Source: CAZQFV01 sp964592645
Lineage (GTDB): Bacteria; Chloroflexota; Chloroflexia; DTKN01
Assembly (NCBI GenBank): GCA_964592645.1
Contig: CAZQFV010000001.1
Location: forward strand, 1 to 64,000
DNA: 64,000 bases
Direction of reading: 5' to 3'
The position numbers and the translations under genes are program-made. The notes beneath the pieces are model-generated. The model was not told the DNA's origin and ran no database searches. It saw only the letters and a program-made list of their open reading frames with translations. How positions within the stretch are numbered: the first letter of the stretch is position 1; every line of letters starts with the position of its first letter. Shown here piece after piece: positions 48,245-57,300 of the stretch.

Positions 48245-49983
48245 CAGATCTCCTCCCCGAAGCGCGGGCTCAGACGGATGAAGAAGAGGTAGCCCACCAG
48301 CAACACCGCCAGGGCCGTTATCAGGGTGCGCGCCAGGGCGTCCAGACCGGGCATGCCGCCCAGGTAAAAGATGTCGCGGTAAAAGTCGATCAGCGAGGCC
48401 ATGGGGTTCAGCCAACGCACCAGGCGGGCGTACTGCGGGACGACGTCGCCCAGCCGGTAGAAGACCGGGGTGAGGAAGAACCAGGCCAGGAGCAAGACAT
48501 CCATGATCACCTGGGTGTCGCGGAAGAAGACGTTCAGGCTGGAAAGGAACAGCGCCAGCCCCAGCAGGAAGATGGTCTGGATCAGGACGATCAGCGGAAA
48601 GAGCAGGACCACCGGCTGGAAATGGGCGTTCAACACCAGCATGATGGCGATCATCGCCGGCAGGGCCAGCAAAAAGTTGATCAGGTTGGCGATGACCAGG
48701 GCGATGGGGATGGCTTCGCGGGGGAAGTAGACCTTCTTGATCAGCGCGCTCTGCCCGGTGATGCTGACCACGGCCCCGGACACCGCGGTAGTGCAAAAGT
48801 TCCAGGGCAGCAGGCCGACGATGATAAACACCGGGAAGTTGGGGATGGGGCTCTTGAGCAGGAACTTGAACAGGACGGTGAAGACGCCCATCATCAGCAG
48901 GGGGTTGACCAGGGACCACAGGTACCCCAGCACGCTGTTCTTGTAGCGGGCCTTGAGGTCGCGCAGCACCAGGTTCCAGATCAGCTCGCGGTAGCTGAAC
49001 ACCTCGCGCAGCCGCCCCACCAGGTGATCGGTCTCGTCGAAGTAGGCCAGGGCGGCCCCGATGACCAGGCCGGCCGCGGCCCCGATCCCCAGAAAGAGCC
49101 CGCGGGGCGCGGCGGCGGGCTCCGGGAGCGCGGGCGACGCCTCGCTGCGCGTCGCTGCCCCGGGGTCCCGGGGGACAGACCACTCCTCCTGCTGGCGGTA
49201 AAAGACCAGCAGGACCTGGCGCAGCTTCTCGCGCCGGGCGGTCAGGGAAGCCAGCTCCTGGTCGACGGCCTGGCGCCGGGCCGCGTCCGTGGCCCGCGAT
49301 CGGGCGGCAAAGAGGGCGTTGACCTGGGCGCTCAGGTGGTCGTCGCTGCGCTGCAGGGCGACCAGGATATCGGCCATATCGTAGGAAAAGAGCGGCGCGG
49401 CCGGCCGCTGGATGGGGATCGCCGGATCGTAGGCCAGGAAGCCGGCGTCCAGCAGCGCCAGCAGGTAGGGGGCCATAGGGCTGGTGGGCTCGGCGGCGCC
49501 CTGCGCGCGGGCAAAGACCTCCTGGCGCAGGAATACCTGGAGCACGCGCCAGCCGCGCATGGACTGCAGGGTCTGGACCAGCGCCTGCCCGCCATGGTCG
49601 GCGATCTCGGCCGCGCGGTCGGACGAGGTGGCTTTCCCGACCACCCGCAGGGTATCCCATCCGGCCGCCGCGAACTCCAACGGTTCCCCCACCCCGGTCG
49701 CCGCGAAAAGGTCGGCCGGGTGGCGCTCGGAGAGGAGCGCCAGGGTCTCCTCCACCAGCGCCGGGCTGACGATCAGCCGGCCGGCCTGCTCCTGGATCGC
49801 CAGGTCGTAGCGGAACGGGTCGATCGTCACCACGACCTGGGCGGTGTAGAGCGGAGGACGGGCCACCAGGATCACGCCCGCCAGCAGCGCGCCGAGCAGC
49901 GCGCAGACCAGGAGAAAGGGCCAGCGCGACAGCACGGCCCGGATGAACGAGCGCTTTTCGCGGACGCCGCGGACAATACGCAC
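48244..49983 (-). CDS. Wzz-like / ABC-2 permease (Wzm) fusion protein
   Basis: A 579-residue protein joining two functions. Residues 1 to about 318 have the chain-length regulator layout: a helix near 22-42, a periplasmic helical region, a Pro-rich segment (PALPEPAAAPRG) and a Gly-rich helix (LFLGIGAAAGLVIGAALAYF). From about 323 it is an ABC-2 polysaccharide permease: SYRELIWNLVLRDLKARYKN, then WSLVNPLLMMGVFTVLFKF, six membrane helices, and LNPMASLIDFYRDIFYLGG. The GTG at 49983 follows GGAGGCATCC; the frame continues open upstream only antisense to rmlD. It is co-transcribed and coupled with the ATPase gene. The fusion would tie chain length to export. Confidence 0.85.
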   Translation of the reverse strand: MRIVRGVREKRSFIRAVLSRWPFLLVCALLGALLAGVILVARPPLYTAQVVVTIDPFRYDLAIQEQAGRLIVSPALVEETLALLSERHPADLFAATGVGEPLEFAAAGWDTLRVVGKATSSDRAAEIADHGGQALVQTLQSMRGWRVLQVFLRQEVFARAQGAAEPTSPMAPYLLALLDAGFLAYDPAIPIQRPAAPLFSYDMADILVALQRSDDHLSAQVNALFAARSRATDAARRQAVDQELASLTARREKLRQVLLVFYRQQEEWSVPRDPGAATRSEASPALPEPAAAPRGLFLGIGAAAGLVIGAALAYFDETDHLVGRLREVFSYRELIWNLVLRDLKARYKNSVLGYLWSLVNPLLMMGVFTVLFKFLLKSPIPNFPVFIIVGLLPWNFCTTAVSGAVVSITGQSALIKKVYFPREAIPIALVIANLINFLLALPAMIAIMLVLNAHFQPVVLLFPLIVLIQTIFLLGLALFLSSLNVFFRDTQVIMDVLLLAWFFLTPVFYRLGDVVPQYARLVRWLNPMASLIDFYRDIFYLGGMPGLDALARTLITALAVLLVGYLFFIRLSPRFGEEI

Positions 49984-50040
49984 GGATGCCTCCACAGGAT
50001 GCCGTGCGGCATTATACCTGCGAATGGGGGCGGCGTCAAT

Positions 50041-50070
50041 TTGACATGCCCCCCCCAGTACGGGTATACT
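50041..50070 (+). promoter_or_regulatory. Promoter of rmlD
   Basis: TTGACA (50041-50046), an 18-bp spacer and TATACT (50065-50070) lie 24 bp before the start codon, with AGGAGGA between. A near-consensus promoter. Confidence 0.75.
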
Positions 50071-50094
50071 GTGCCCCAGCAGGAGGACCGTCCG

Positions 50095-50937
50095 ATGCGC
50101 ATCGCCATCACCGGCCACCGGGGGCAGCTCGGCAGCGCCCTGCAGCAGGCGCTCGCCAGGCACGACCTCCTGGGCCTGGACCTGCCGGAGCACGATATCA
50201 CCGACCGCGCCGCCCTGCACTCGGCGCTGCTGGACTTTGCGCCCGACATCATCGTGCACACTGCCGGCTACACCGATGTCGACGGCTGCGCCCGCGACCC
50301 CGACCAGGCGCTGCGCATCAACGGCCTCGGCACGCAGAATGTCGCCCTGGCGGCCGAGGCCGGCGGCGCCGTCCTGCTCTACATCAGCACCAACGAGGTC
50401 TTTCCCGGCGACCGGGAGGAGCCCTACCTGGAATACGATCCTCCACGCCCGGCCAACCCCTACGGCTACTCCAAGTGGGTCGGCGAGCGCTACGTCGAGC
50501 AGTTGTGCCGCCGTTTCTACATCGTGCGCCTCTCCTGGCTCTTTGGCGGGCCGCGCTCCTTTGTCACCAAGATGCTCGCCCTGAGCGCGCAGCGCCCGGA
50601 GCTGGCCGTCGTGAACGACGAGATCGCCAGCCCCACCTATGCCCCCGACCTGGCCCAGGCCATCGCCCGGCTGCTGACCACCGGGCGGTACGGCATCTAC
50701 CACTTGGTCAACGAGGGGACCTGCTCGCGCTACGAGTTCGCCCGGGCGATCCTGCGCCAGGCCGGCCGCGGGGACTATCCCATCCGCCCGATCAAGCTGC
50801 GCGACTTCCGGCGCGACTCCCCACCGCCGCCGCGCGCCGTCCTGCGCAACTTTGCTGCCGCCGCCCTGGGCATCCGTCTGCGCCCCTGGCCCCAGGCGCT
50901 GGCCGAGCACCTGCAATCCCAGGCACCCTGTGGCTGA
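50095..50937 (+). CDS. rmlD: dTDP-4-dehydrorhamnose reductase family protein
   Basis: A 280-residue short-chain reductase of the RmlD type, which makes dTDP-L-rhamnose from the 4-keto sugar. It shows the NADPH loop ITGHRGQLGSALQQAL and the catalytic YGYSKWVGE (YxxxK). SWLFGGPRSFVTKMLALS and PTYAPDLAQAIARLL are the family's substrate segments. AGGAGGACCG precedes the ATG. The other rml genes are not nearby, so related sugar reductions are possible. It is divergent from the polysaccharide exporter genes, consistent with supply of a nucleotide sugar. Confidence 0.88.
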   Translation: MRIAITGHRGQLGSALQQALARHDLLGLDLPEHDITDRAALHSALLDFAPDIIVHTAGYTDVDGCARDPDQALRINGLGTQNVALAAEAGGAVLLYISTNEVFPGDREEPYLEYDPPRPANPYGYSKWVGERYVEQLCRRFYIVRLSWLFGGPRSFVTKMLALSAQRPELAVVNDEIASPTYAPDLAQAIARLLTTGRYGIYHLVNEGTCSRYEFARAILRQAGRGDYPIRPIKLRDFRRDSPPPPRAVLRNFAAAALGIRLRPWPQALAEHLQSQAPCG

Positions 50938-50967
50938 TTCGCTCTTTCGCTGATCTGCTTTCTGACT

Positions 50968-52095
50968 ATGGAAACAAGGCGCTGGCGCAGCTTCGACTTC
51001 ACCCTCCTGGGCAGCACCCTGGTCCTGGTCGGCTTTGGCATCGCCATGATCTATAGCGCCACGCTGGGCACGGCCATGGGAGGCTGGAGGTTCGACAGCC
51101 TGCCGCTGCGCCAGTTGCTGTACTTGGCCGTGGGGCTGGTCCTGATCCTCATGCTGGCGGCGCTGGACTATCGTTACCTGGACTATGTGTGGGTGCCGCT
51201 CTACCTGCTCAACTTGGCTCTGCTGGTTCTGGTCCTGTTCATCGGCAAAGAGACCTACGGCGCCGTCCGCTGGATCGACCTGGGCTTCTTCGACCTGCAG
51301 CCCTCGGAGGTGGCCAAGCCGCTGCTCGTTGTCACCCTGGGCTGTTTCCTGGCCCGGCGGGAGGAAAAGAGCGCCTCCCTGGGGACCTTCTTGCTCTCGC
51401 TCCTGCACCTCCTGCCCATCATCGCCCTGGTCTTTATTCAGCCCGACCTGAGCACGGCGGTGGTACTGGCGGCCATCTGGCTGGGGATGGTCTGGGCGGC
51501 CGGCGTGCGGCCGGCCTACCTGCTGGGCCTGCTGCTGCTGGCCATCCCCGGCAGCGTGGCGGCCTGGCACTTTCTCCTGGCCGACTACCAGAAGGCCCGC
51601 CTGCTCCTATTCCTCAACCCCTACGAGGACCTCTGGGGGGGCGGTTACAATATCCTGCAGGCCTGGACGGCCATCGGCTCGGGCGGGTGGCTGGGCAAGG
51701 GCTTTGGCCAGGGCACGCAGAGCCAACTGCACTTTCTGCCGGTGCGCCACAGCGACTTTATCTTTGCCGTGATCTGCGAGGAGCTGGGTTTCCTGGGCGC
51801 ACTGGCCCTGATTGCCCTGTTCGTGGTCTTTCTCTGGCAGATCATCCAGGTAGCGGCGCGCGCCGGGGACCCCCTGGGCCGGCTGATCGCCCTGGGCACC
51901 GTCTCGGGCATCGCCTTTCAGTGCTTGGTCAACATCGGCATGAACGTGGGCGTGATGCCGGTGACGGGCCTGCCCCTGCCCCTGATCAGCTACGGTGGCA
52001 GCTCGCTCCTCTCCACCATGATCGCCCTGGGCCTGGTGCAGAGCGTCAGCGTACACCGCCGGAGGTCGTCGTTCGAACCGCTACGCTGGCGCTGA
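50968..52095 (+). CDS. RodA/FtsW-family peptidoglycan glycosyltransferase
   Basis: A 375-residue SEDS protein with ten membrane helices. Signature segments are WIDLGFFDLQPSEVAKPLLV, QPDLSTAVVL, the AWTAIGSGGWLGKGFGQGTQ loop and the final GLPLPLISYGGSSLLSTMIA. SEDS proteins polymerise glycan strands from lipid II together with a class B PBP. The RodA-like FLPVRHSDFIFAVICEELGF favours the elongation type. The start has no obvious ribosome site. It lies 30 bp after rmlD on the same strand. A class B PBP is encoded at 19156-20865, not adjacent. Confidence 0.92.
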   Translation: METRRWRSFDFTLLGSTLVLVGFGIAMIYSATLGTAMGGWRFDSLPLRQLLYLAVGLVLILMLAALDYRYLDYVWVPLYLLNLALLVLVLFIGKETYGAVRWIDLGFFDLQPSEVAKPLLVVTLGCFLARREEKSASLGTFLLSLLHLLPIIALVFIQPDLSTAVVLAAIWLGMVWAAGVRPAYLLGLLLLAIPGSVAAWHFLLADYQKARLLLFLNPYEDLWGGGYNILQAWTAIGSGGWLGKGFGQGTQSQLHFLPVRHSDFIFAVICEELGFLGALALIALFVVFLWQIIQVAARAGDPLGRLIALGTVSGIAFQCLVNIGMNVGVMPVTGLPLPLISYGGSSLLSTMIALGLVQSVSVHRRRSSFEPLRWR

Positions 52096-52106
52096 CGGCG
52101 AAACCC

Positions 52107-52135
52107 TTGCATCTCGGGCCCGGTTGTATTACAAT
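52107..52135 (+). promoter_or_regulatory. Promoter of the SagB/kinase unit
   Basis: TTGCAT (52107-52112), a 17-bp spacer and TACAAT (52130-52135), 47 bp before the start at 52183. Confidence 0.65.
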
Positions 52136-52182
52136 GCTTCACTACCGGGGACAGGAACCCCCGTCCGAACAAGGAGGCAGCG

Positions 52183-52911
52183 ATGAGCCCAGCAAACGAT
52201 GAACGCGGCAGCCATGACCCGATCTCCCCTGGCCGCGCCCCGGGGCGCTCGCCCGTGCCGCGGCGCATCGGGACCTACAAATCGTACCCCAACCCGCTGG
52301 CCCGCCTTGATCTGCCCGCGCCGGCCCAGGCCGGGGGCAAGGGGCTGTGGACGGCGCTCCTGGAGCGCAGCTCCATCCGCGAGTTCGGCCAGGCGGCGCT
52401 GTCCACGCCGGAGATCTCCCAACTCCTCTGGGCCAGCCAGGGCATCACCCGCGAGCGCGGGGAGTGGCAGTTCCGCACCGCCCCCTCGGCCGGCGCCCTC
52501 TATCCCATCGAGACCTACCTGGCCGTGAACCGGGTGGACGGGCTGGCCGGTGGACTGTACCACTACGAGATCCGCACCCACCGCCTGGCCTTCCTGCGGG
52601 AGGACCCGCTGATCGGCATGGCCCTGACCCGGGCAGCCATGGGGCAGACGATGTGCCAGCGCGCGGCGGTCGTGCTCGTCTGGACGGCGGTCGTGGCCCG
52701 CTCGGCCCGCAAGTATGGGGAACGGGCCTACCGCTACATCTACATGGACGCCGGTCACGTGGCCCAGAACGTCTACCTGGCCGCCACGGCCCTGGAGCTG
52801 GCCTGCTGCGTTATCGGCGCCTTTTTCGACGACGAGATCAACGCCGTCCTGGAGCTGGACGGCCGCGAGGAGACCTCGGTCTACATGGCTGCGCTCGGCC
52901 GAAAGGGGTAA
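52183..52911 (+). CDS. SagB-type nitroreductase-family oxidoreductase
   Basis: A 242-residue FMN-dependent protein of the SagB/ThcOx branch. The N-terminal RSSIREFGQAALSTPEISQL binds FMN phosphate. It continues SQGITRERGEWQFRTAPSAG and ALYPIETYLAVNRVDGLAGG, then YHYEIRTHRLAFL. The end is CCVIGAFFDDEINAVLELDG. SagB members oxidise azolines in peptide toxins, but stand-alone homologues without cyclodehydratase and precursor genes are common, and neither is seen here. AAGGAGGCAGCG precedes the ATG. It begins a three-gene run with the nucleoside kinase and a hydrolase-like protein. Confidence 0.87.
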   Translation: MSPANDERGSHDPISPGRAPGRSPVPRRIGTYKSYPNPLARLDLPAPAQAGGKGLWTALLERSSIREFGQAALSTPEISQLLWASQGITRERGEWQFRTAPSAGALYPIETYLAVNRVDGLAGGLYHYEIRTHRLAFLREDPLIGMALTRAAMGQTMCQRAAVVLVWTAVVARSARKYGERAYRYIYMDAGHVAQNVYLAATALELACCVIGAFFDDEINAVLELDGREETSVYMAALGRKG

Positions 52912-52917
52912 GGGCAG

Positions 52918-53538
52918 ATGGGCAAGCACCTGGTTAGCATCGCCGGCAACATCGGCGTGGGCAAGACAACCCTCACCCAGTTGCTGGGGGAGCGGCTGGG
53001 TTGGAAGTCCTTCTACGAGCAGGTGATCGACAACCCCTACCTGGCCGACTTCTACGCCGACATGCGCCGCTGGAGCTTCTCCCTGCAGATCTATTTCTTC
53101 ACGCACCGCTTCCGAATGTTCCAGCAGATGCTGGATGAGCCCGTCTCCTGCGTCCAGGACCGCACCATCTACGAGGATGTCGAGATCTTTGCCCGCACCC
53201 TCAACCGCCAGGGCTTCCTGGACGACCGCGACTATGCCAACTACCGCGCCCTCTTCGAGACGATGATCCGCTTCCTGCCCCCGCCAAACCTGATCATCTA
53301 CCGGCGGGCCTCGCCCGAGTTCCTGCTGGAGCGCATCCGCAGCCGAGGGCGGGGCTTTGAGCGGGGCATCTCGTTAGAGTACCTGCGCGGCCTGCACCAG
53401 TCCTACGAGGAGTGGATCAACCGCGCCGCGGCCTCCATCCCCATCCTGATCTTGGACGCCGAGGAGTGCGACCTCTATTGCCCCGAGGACATCGAGCGGG
53501 TGCTGGCGCAGGTCCGCGAGCGCTGTCCGGAGGGCTAG
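52918..53538 (+). CDS. Deoxynucleoside kinase
   Basis: A 206-residue kinase that phosphorylates deoxynucleosides in salvage. The P-loop is SIAGNIGVGKTTLTQLLGER. The substrate region holds the DRT/ERS-like motif CVQDRTIYEDVEIF. The lid is IRSRGRGFERGISLEYLRGL, with arginines that hold ATP. Length and motifs match the dNK/dGK/dAK group; which base is preferred cannot be read. GGGGTAAGGGCAG supplies a ribosome site, 6 bp after the SagB stop. Confidence 0.92.
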   Translation: MGKHLVSIAGNIGVGKTTLTQLLGERLGWKSFYEQVIDNPYLADFYADMRRWSFSLQIYFFTHRFRMFQQMLDEPVSCVQDRTIYEDVEIFARTLNRQGFLDDRDYANYRALFETMIRFLPPPNLIIYRRASPEFLLERIRSRGRGFERGISLEYLRGLHQSYEEWINRAAASIPILILDAEECDLYCPEDIERVLAQVRERCPEG

Positions 53539-54291
53539 TTGTTCCCCATCGTCCACGCCTATGCTATCCACCGGCTGGTGGGCCGGGCCGGCCCGCCGCA
53601 CCTCTTGGGGGCCATCTTTCCCGACGCCGTGCTGGTCAACGGCTTGAGCTGGGAACAGACCCACCGGTGCGGGGCGGCGTTGTACGGCTTTCTCCAGGAG
53701 CGTGCGCCGGCCGGCCGGCCCTTTGCCCTGGGCGTGATCAGCCACGGGGTCGCGCCGGCCGGCATGGACTATTACGGCGATCAGCAGTACGGCAGCTTCC
53801 AACGGGGCTATGCCTTCGAGGAGGCCCGCCCCTACGCCGACCGGGCGGCCGCCATCTGCCGCCTCCCGCCGGAGATGGGTTGGTGGAAAGCCCACAACTT
53901 TGTGGAAATGGCCTTGGAGTGGCTCGTCGCCCGCCGGCATCCCGAACTCGAGGCGCTGGTGCGGCAGGCCTTGGCCCACAGCGCCGACCTCTCTTTCCTC
54001 TCCCCGCACCTGGCGGCCTTCTTCGAGCGCCCCGGCCTGGACCTGGCGCAGAGCCTCCCGGCGATGCTGCCTTTCCTGGCGCTGGAGGACATCACGCCGG
54101 CCACCCTCGCCGAACGCTACCAGCGCCAGGTGCGACTGAAGCACGGGGTAGAGACGATCGCGGTGGAGGCGGCGGCCGCGCTGATCGCCGAGGTCGCCGA
54201 GGCCATCCAGCCGCGCTGCTGGGAGTTTCTGGAGGACGTGCTGGGCAAGATCGGGAAGATGATCGACACGGAGGCGTGGGGAACCCAATAG
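53539..54291 (+). CDS. Possible zinc-dependent phospholipase C-like protein
   Basis: A 250-residue soluble helical protein. His and Asp residues are placed as in the Zn-dependent phospholipase C/S1-P1 fold: HAYAIHRLVG near the start, HLLGAIFPDAVL, VISHGVAPAGMDYYGD and WWKAHNFVEMALEW. This match is by pattern only and is weak. The TTG start directly follows the kinase stop (TAG-TTG), with GGAGGG inside the kinase end, so translation is coupled. No signal peptide is seen, unlike secreted phospholipases, so a cytoplasmic HD-like or hydrolase role is equally possible. Confidence 0.6.
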   Translation: MFPIVHAYAIHRLVGRAGPPHLLGAIFPDAVLVNGLSWEQTHRCGAALYGFLQERAPAGRPFALGVISHGVAPAGMDYYGDQQYGSFQRGYAFEEARPYADRAAAICRLPPEMGWWKAHNFVEMALEWLVARRHPELEALVRQALAHSADLSFLSPHLAAFFERPGLDLAQSLPAMLPFLALEDITPATLAERYQRQVRLKHGVETIAVEAAAALIAEVAEAIQPRCWEFLEDVLGKIGKMIDTEAWGTQ

Positions 54292-54310
54292 GGGAATCGG
54301 CCTCCAAGGG

Positions 54311-54346
54311 CCCTCCCCCCTTTCCCGGGCAGGAAAGGGGGGAGGG
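54311..54346. terminator. Perfect 15-bp hairpin between convergent genes
   Basis: CCCTCCCCCCTTTCC and its exact complement flank the 6-base loop CGGGCA. It lies between the stops of two convergent genes and is the strongest hairpin in the window; a bidirectional terminator. Confidence 0.75.
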
Positions 54347-54364
54347 CGGATCGCCGCCGCGGCA

Positions 54365-57300
54365 CTACGGCGCCGCGGCCTTGTAGACCACCGGCAGGTA
54401 GATGTAGTAGTAGGTCGCCGGCGCGCAGGTCACGCTCACGCTAAATTCCACCCGGTCGTGGCCGGCCGTGCAGTTGGTCACGTCCAGCGTCACCGAGTAG
54501 GTCCCCGTGGCCCCAAAGTTCACCACGGGTTGGGCTTCCGTGCTCGTGCCCAAGGGCCCAAAGTCCCACAGGTAGGAGAACGGCGCCGTTCCCGTCAACT
54601 CCGCGCTGAAGGTGACGACACAGCCCGCGATGCCCGTGGTGTAGGTGACGATCTGCACTTCGACGCACGGCGGCGCGCACTCCACCGACACCTCACCCGT
54701 CCAGATGTCGTTGCCGCAGGCGTTCGCCACCGTCAGCGTGTAGGGGTAGCTGCCGCTGGCTCCAAAGTCCACCACCGGGTGGGTCTCCGTGCTCGTGCCC
54801 AAGGGCCCAAAGTCCCAGGTCCAGTCGTAGGGCGCCGTCCCCGTGAACTCGGCCCCGAAGGTCACCGCGCACCCCGAGATCTCGGTCGTCACCGTGACGA
54901 CCTCCACCGGGTCGCACGGCGGCGCGCACTCCACCGACACCTCACCCGTCCAGATGTCGTTGCCGCAGGCGTTCGCCACCGTCAGCGTGTAGGGGTAGCT
55001 GCCGCTGGCTCCAAAGTCCACCACCGGGTGGGTCTCCGTGCTCGTGCCCAAGGGCCCAAAGTCCCAGGTCCAGTCGTAGGGCGCCGTCCCCGTGAACTCG
55101 GCCCCGAAGGTCACCGCGCACCCCGAGATCTCGGTCGTCACCGTGACGACCTCCACCGGGTCGCACGGCGGCGCGCACTCCACCGACACCTCACCCGTCC
55201 AGATGTCGTTGCCGCAGGCGTTCGCCACCGTCAGCGTGTAGGGGTAGCTGCCGCTGGCTCCAAAGTCCACCACCGGGTGGGTCTCCGTGCTCGTGCCCAA
55301 GGGCCCAAAGTCCCAGGTCCAGTCGTAGGGCGCCGTCCCCGTGAACTCGGCCCCGAAGGTCACCGCGCACCCCGAGATCTCGGTCGTCACCGTGACGATC
55401 TCCACCGGGTCGCACAGCGCCGGCTGGACGGTGACGACGGCGCTGGCATGGTCGGTCCCGCAGGCGTTGGTGACGGTGAGGTGCACCGTGTAGTCGCCCT
55501 CGGCGGCGTAGGTGTGGACGACGCTGGGGCCGACGCCGGTGCCGCCGTCGCCAAAGTTCCAGGCGAACAGCATCGGGGTGGTCCCACTGGCGCTGGCGGT
55601 AAAGGTCACGGCCTCCCCGGCGAAGGGGGTAAGCGGCGTCCAGTCGAAGGTGGCGTCGGACGGCGCTTCGCAGGCCTGGCAACCGCCGAACCAGGTGATG
55701 ATACGATCCAGCACCAGCCGGCCGTTGGCGGCGTTGTTGTTGTAGAGCGGCACCCAGTCGGTGCCGAAGAAGACCGTCTTCCAGGCCCCGCCGTCCTTGT
55801 CCACGTCGAGGTTGTTGCTGTTGTTGTTGGCACGAAAGGCCTGCGAGGCCGGGGCCACACCAACGTCGACGATGTCGCCATAGTCGGAGAAGCCCGTGGG
55901 GTAGGTCAGGTTGAAGGGTCCCAGGCCGCCGCCGATGGGGTCGCCGGCCAAGCCGACGATGGAGGTGGCGCCGCCGCTGTCGTTGGTGTAAGAGCCGATC
56001 CCCAGGTAGTTCTGGCCGAAGGTCGTCAGGCCCATGTCGTAGAGATAGTCCTGGCTGGAGAGGAAAAGGCGGCCGCCGCCGTTCAGGTAGGTGACCAGGT
56101 GGCCCTCGTCGGTGCTGTTGGGGCCGGCCGATGTGGAGCCCCACTTGTCGCCGGAGAACCAGATGACGATCGAGTAGCCGGCCATCTGCGCGGCGGTCGG
56201 GCCGTTGCCGCCGGCGCCGCCGACATCAAAGATGTCATAGTCATAGCCCAGGGTATCCAGTGCCGCCGTGAAGTAGGGCCGGGTGTCGGGGGAGTTGTTG
56301 TCGTCGTCCACCAGCAGGATGCAGGGCAGGGGGAACAGCGCATAATCCTGCTGCTGATTGTTGCCCACCACCACCACCCGACTCTCCGGCTGGTGCAGAT
56401 CGGCGCTTACATGAAAGGTATAGGTCCCCTCCGGCACTGCGATGGCGTAGAAGCCGGTGCCGGGATCGGTCCACACCGGCGCAAGCGGCGTGCCCAGCGC
56501 CTCGACCTTGGCGTACAGCGGCAGGCCCGTGCCGGCCTCCGACACCGTGCCGGAGACGACATACGTAGGCAGCGGGTCCAGGTACAGGTCCTGGGTGGTT
56601 ACCTGGGCAGTAATGACCTCCACGCCGGTCACCGTCTCGGGGGCGTAGCCGAACATCGCGCCCGTGACGGTGTAGGTCCCGGTGGGCAGGGTCCGGGTAT
56701 AGTAGCCGCCGGCGTCGGTGGTGACCTGCCACTGGCCGCCGCTCTCCCACTTGGCGGTGACGGTCGCGCCCGCCAGGGGCGCCGCCGTCACGGCGTCGTA
56801 GGTGTGGCCGTCGAGGGCGCCCTGCTCGCCGCACAGGGCGAGGATCTCGTTGACCGCGGCCAGGGCGTCGATCGTGCCGTAGCCCCAGTCGTTGTTCGGG
56901 CCGGTGACATAGTTGCCGCCGCAGGAGCCGACGTAGGAGGTCACCGGGGCCGCCGTGCTGGTGATGATGTGGATCGTCTCTTCCACCTGCCCCCGGAAGG
57001 CCGGGCAGGCCGACCACAGCAGGCCGACGAGCGCCGTGGCGTGCGGGCCGGCCATCGAGGTGCCGCTCCAACCGCCCTCGTAGCCGCCGCCCGGGACGCT
57101 CGAGCGGATGTTCTCGCCGGGGGCCGTGATGTCGGGGAAGTAGTTGCCGTCCAGGTCGGAGGGGCCGCGGCTGGAGAAGCCGGTCATCGTGCCCGGGAAG
57201 GCGTTGGCGTGGTTGACCGAACCGGTGGTCAGCACCTCCCGGTAGTCGCCGGGGGTGCGCAGGGAACTGCAAGAGGAGCCCTCGTTGCCGGCCGAGACCT

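Noticed and set aside
48245..49660. Upstream extension of the Wzt frame to 49660
   Set aside because: It is a shifted reading of the permease gene. The ATG at 48244 with GGGAGGAGATCTG is the start.
49984..51570. Upstream extension of the Wzz-Wzm frame to 51570
   Set aside because: It runs antisense through rmlD and rodA, which are clearly real. A GTG with GGAGGCATCC at 49983 is the natural start.
52183..52911. Azoline-peptide toxin cluster around the SagB-type gene
   Set aside because: No cyclodehydratase, precursor peptide or exporter lies nearby; the neighbours are a nucleoside kinase and a hydrolase-like gene.
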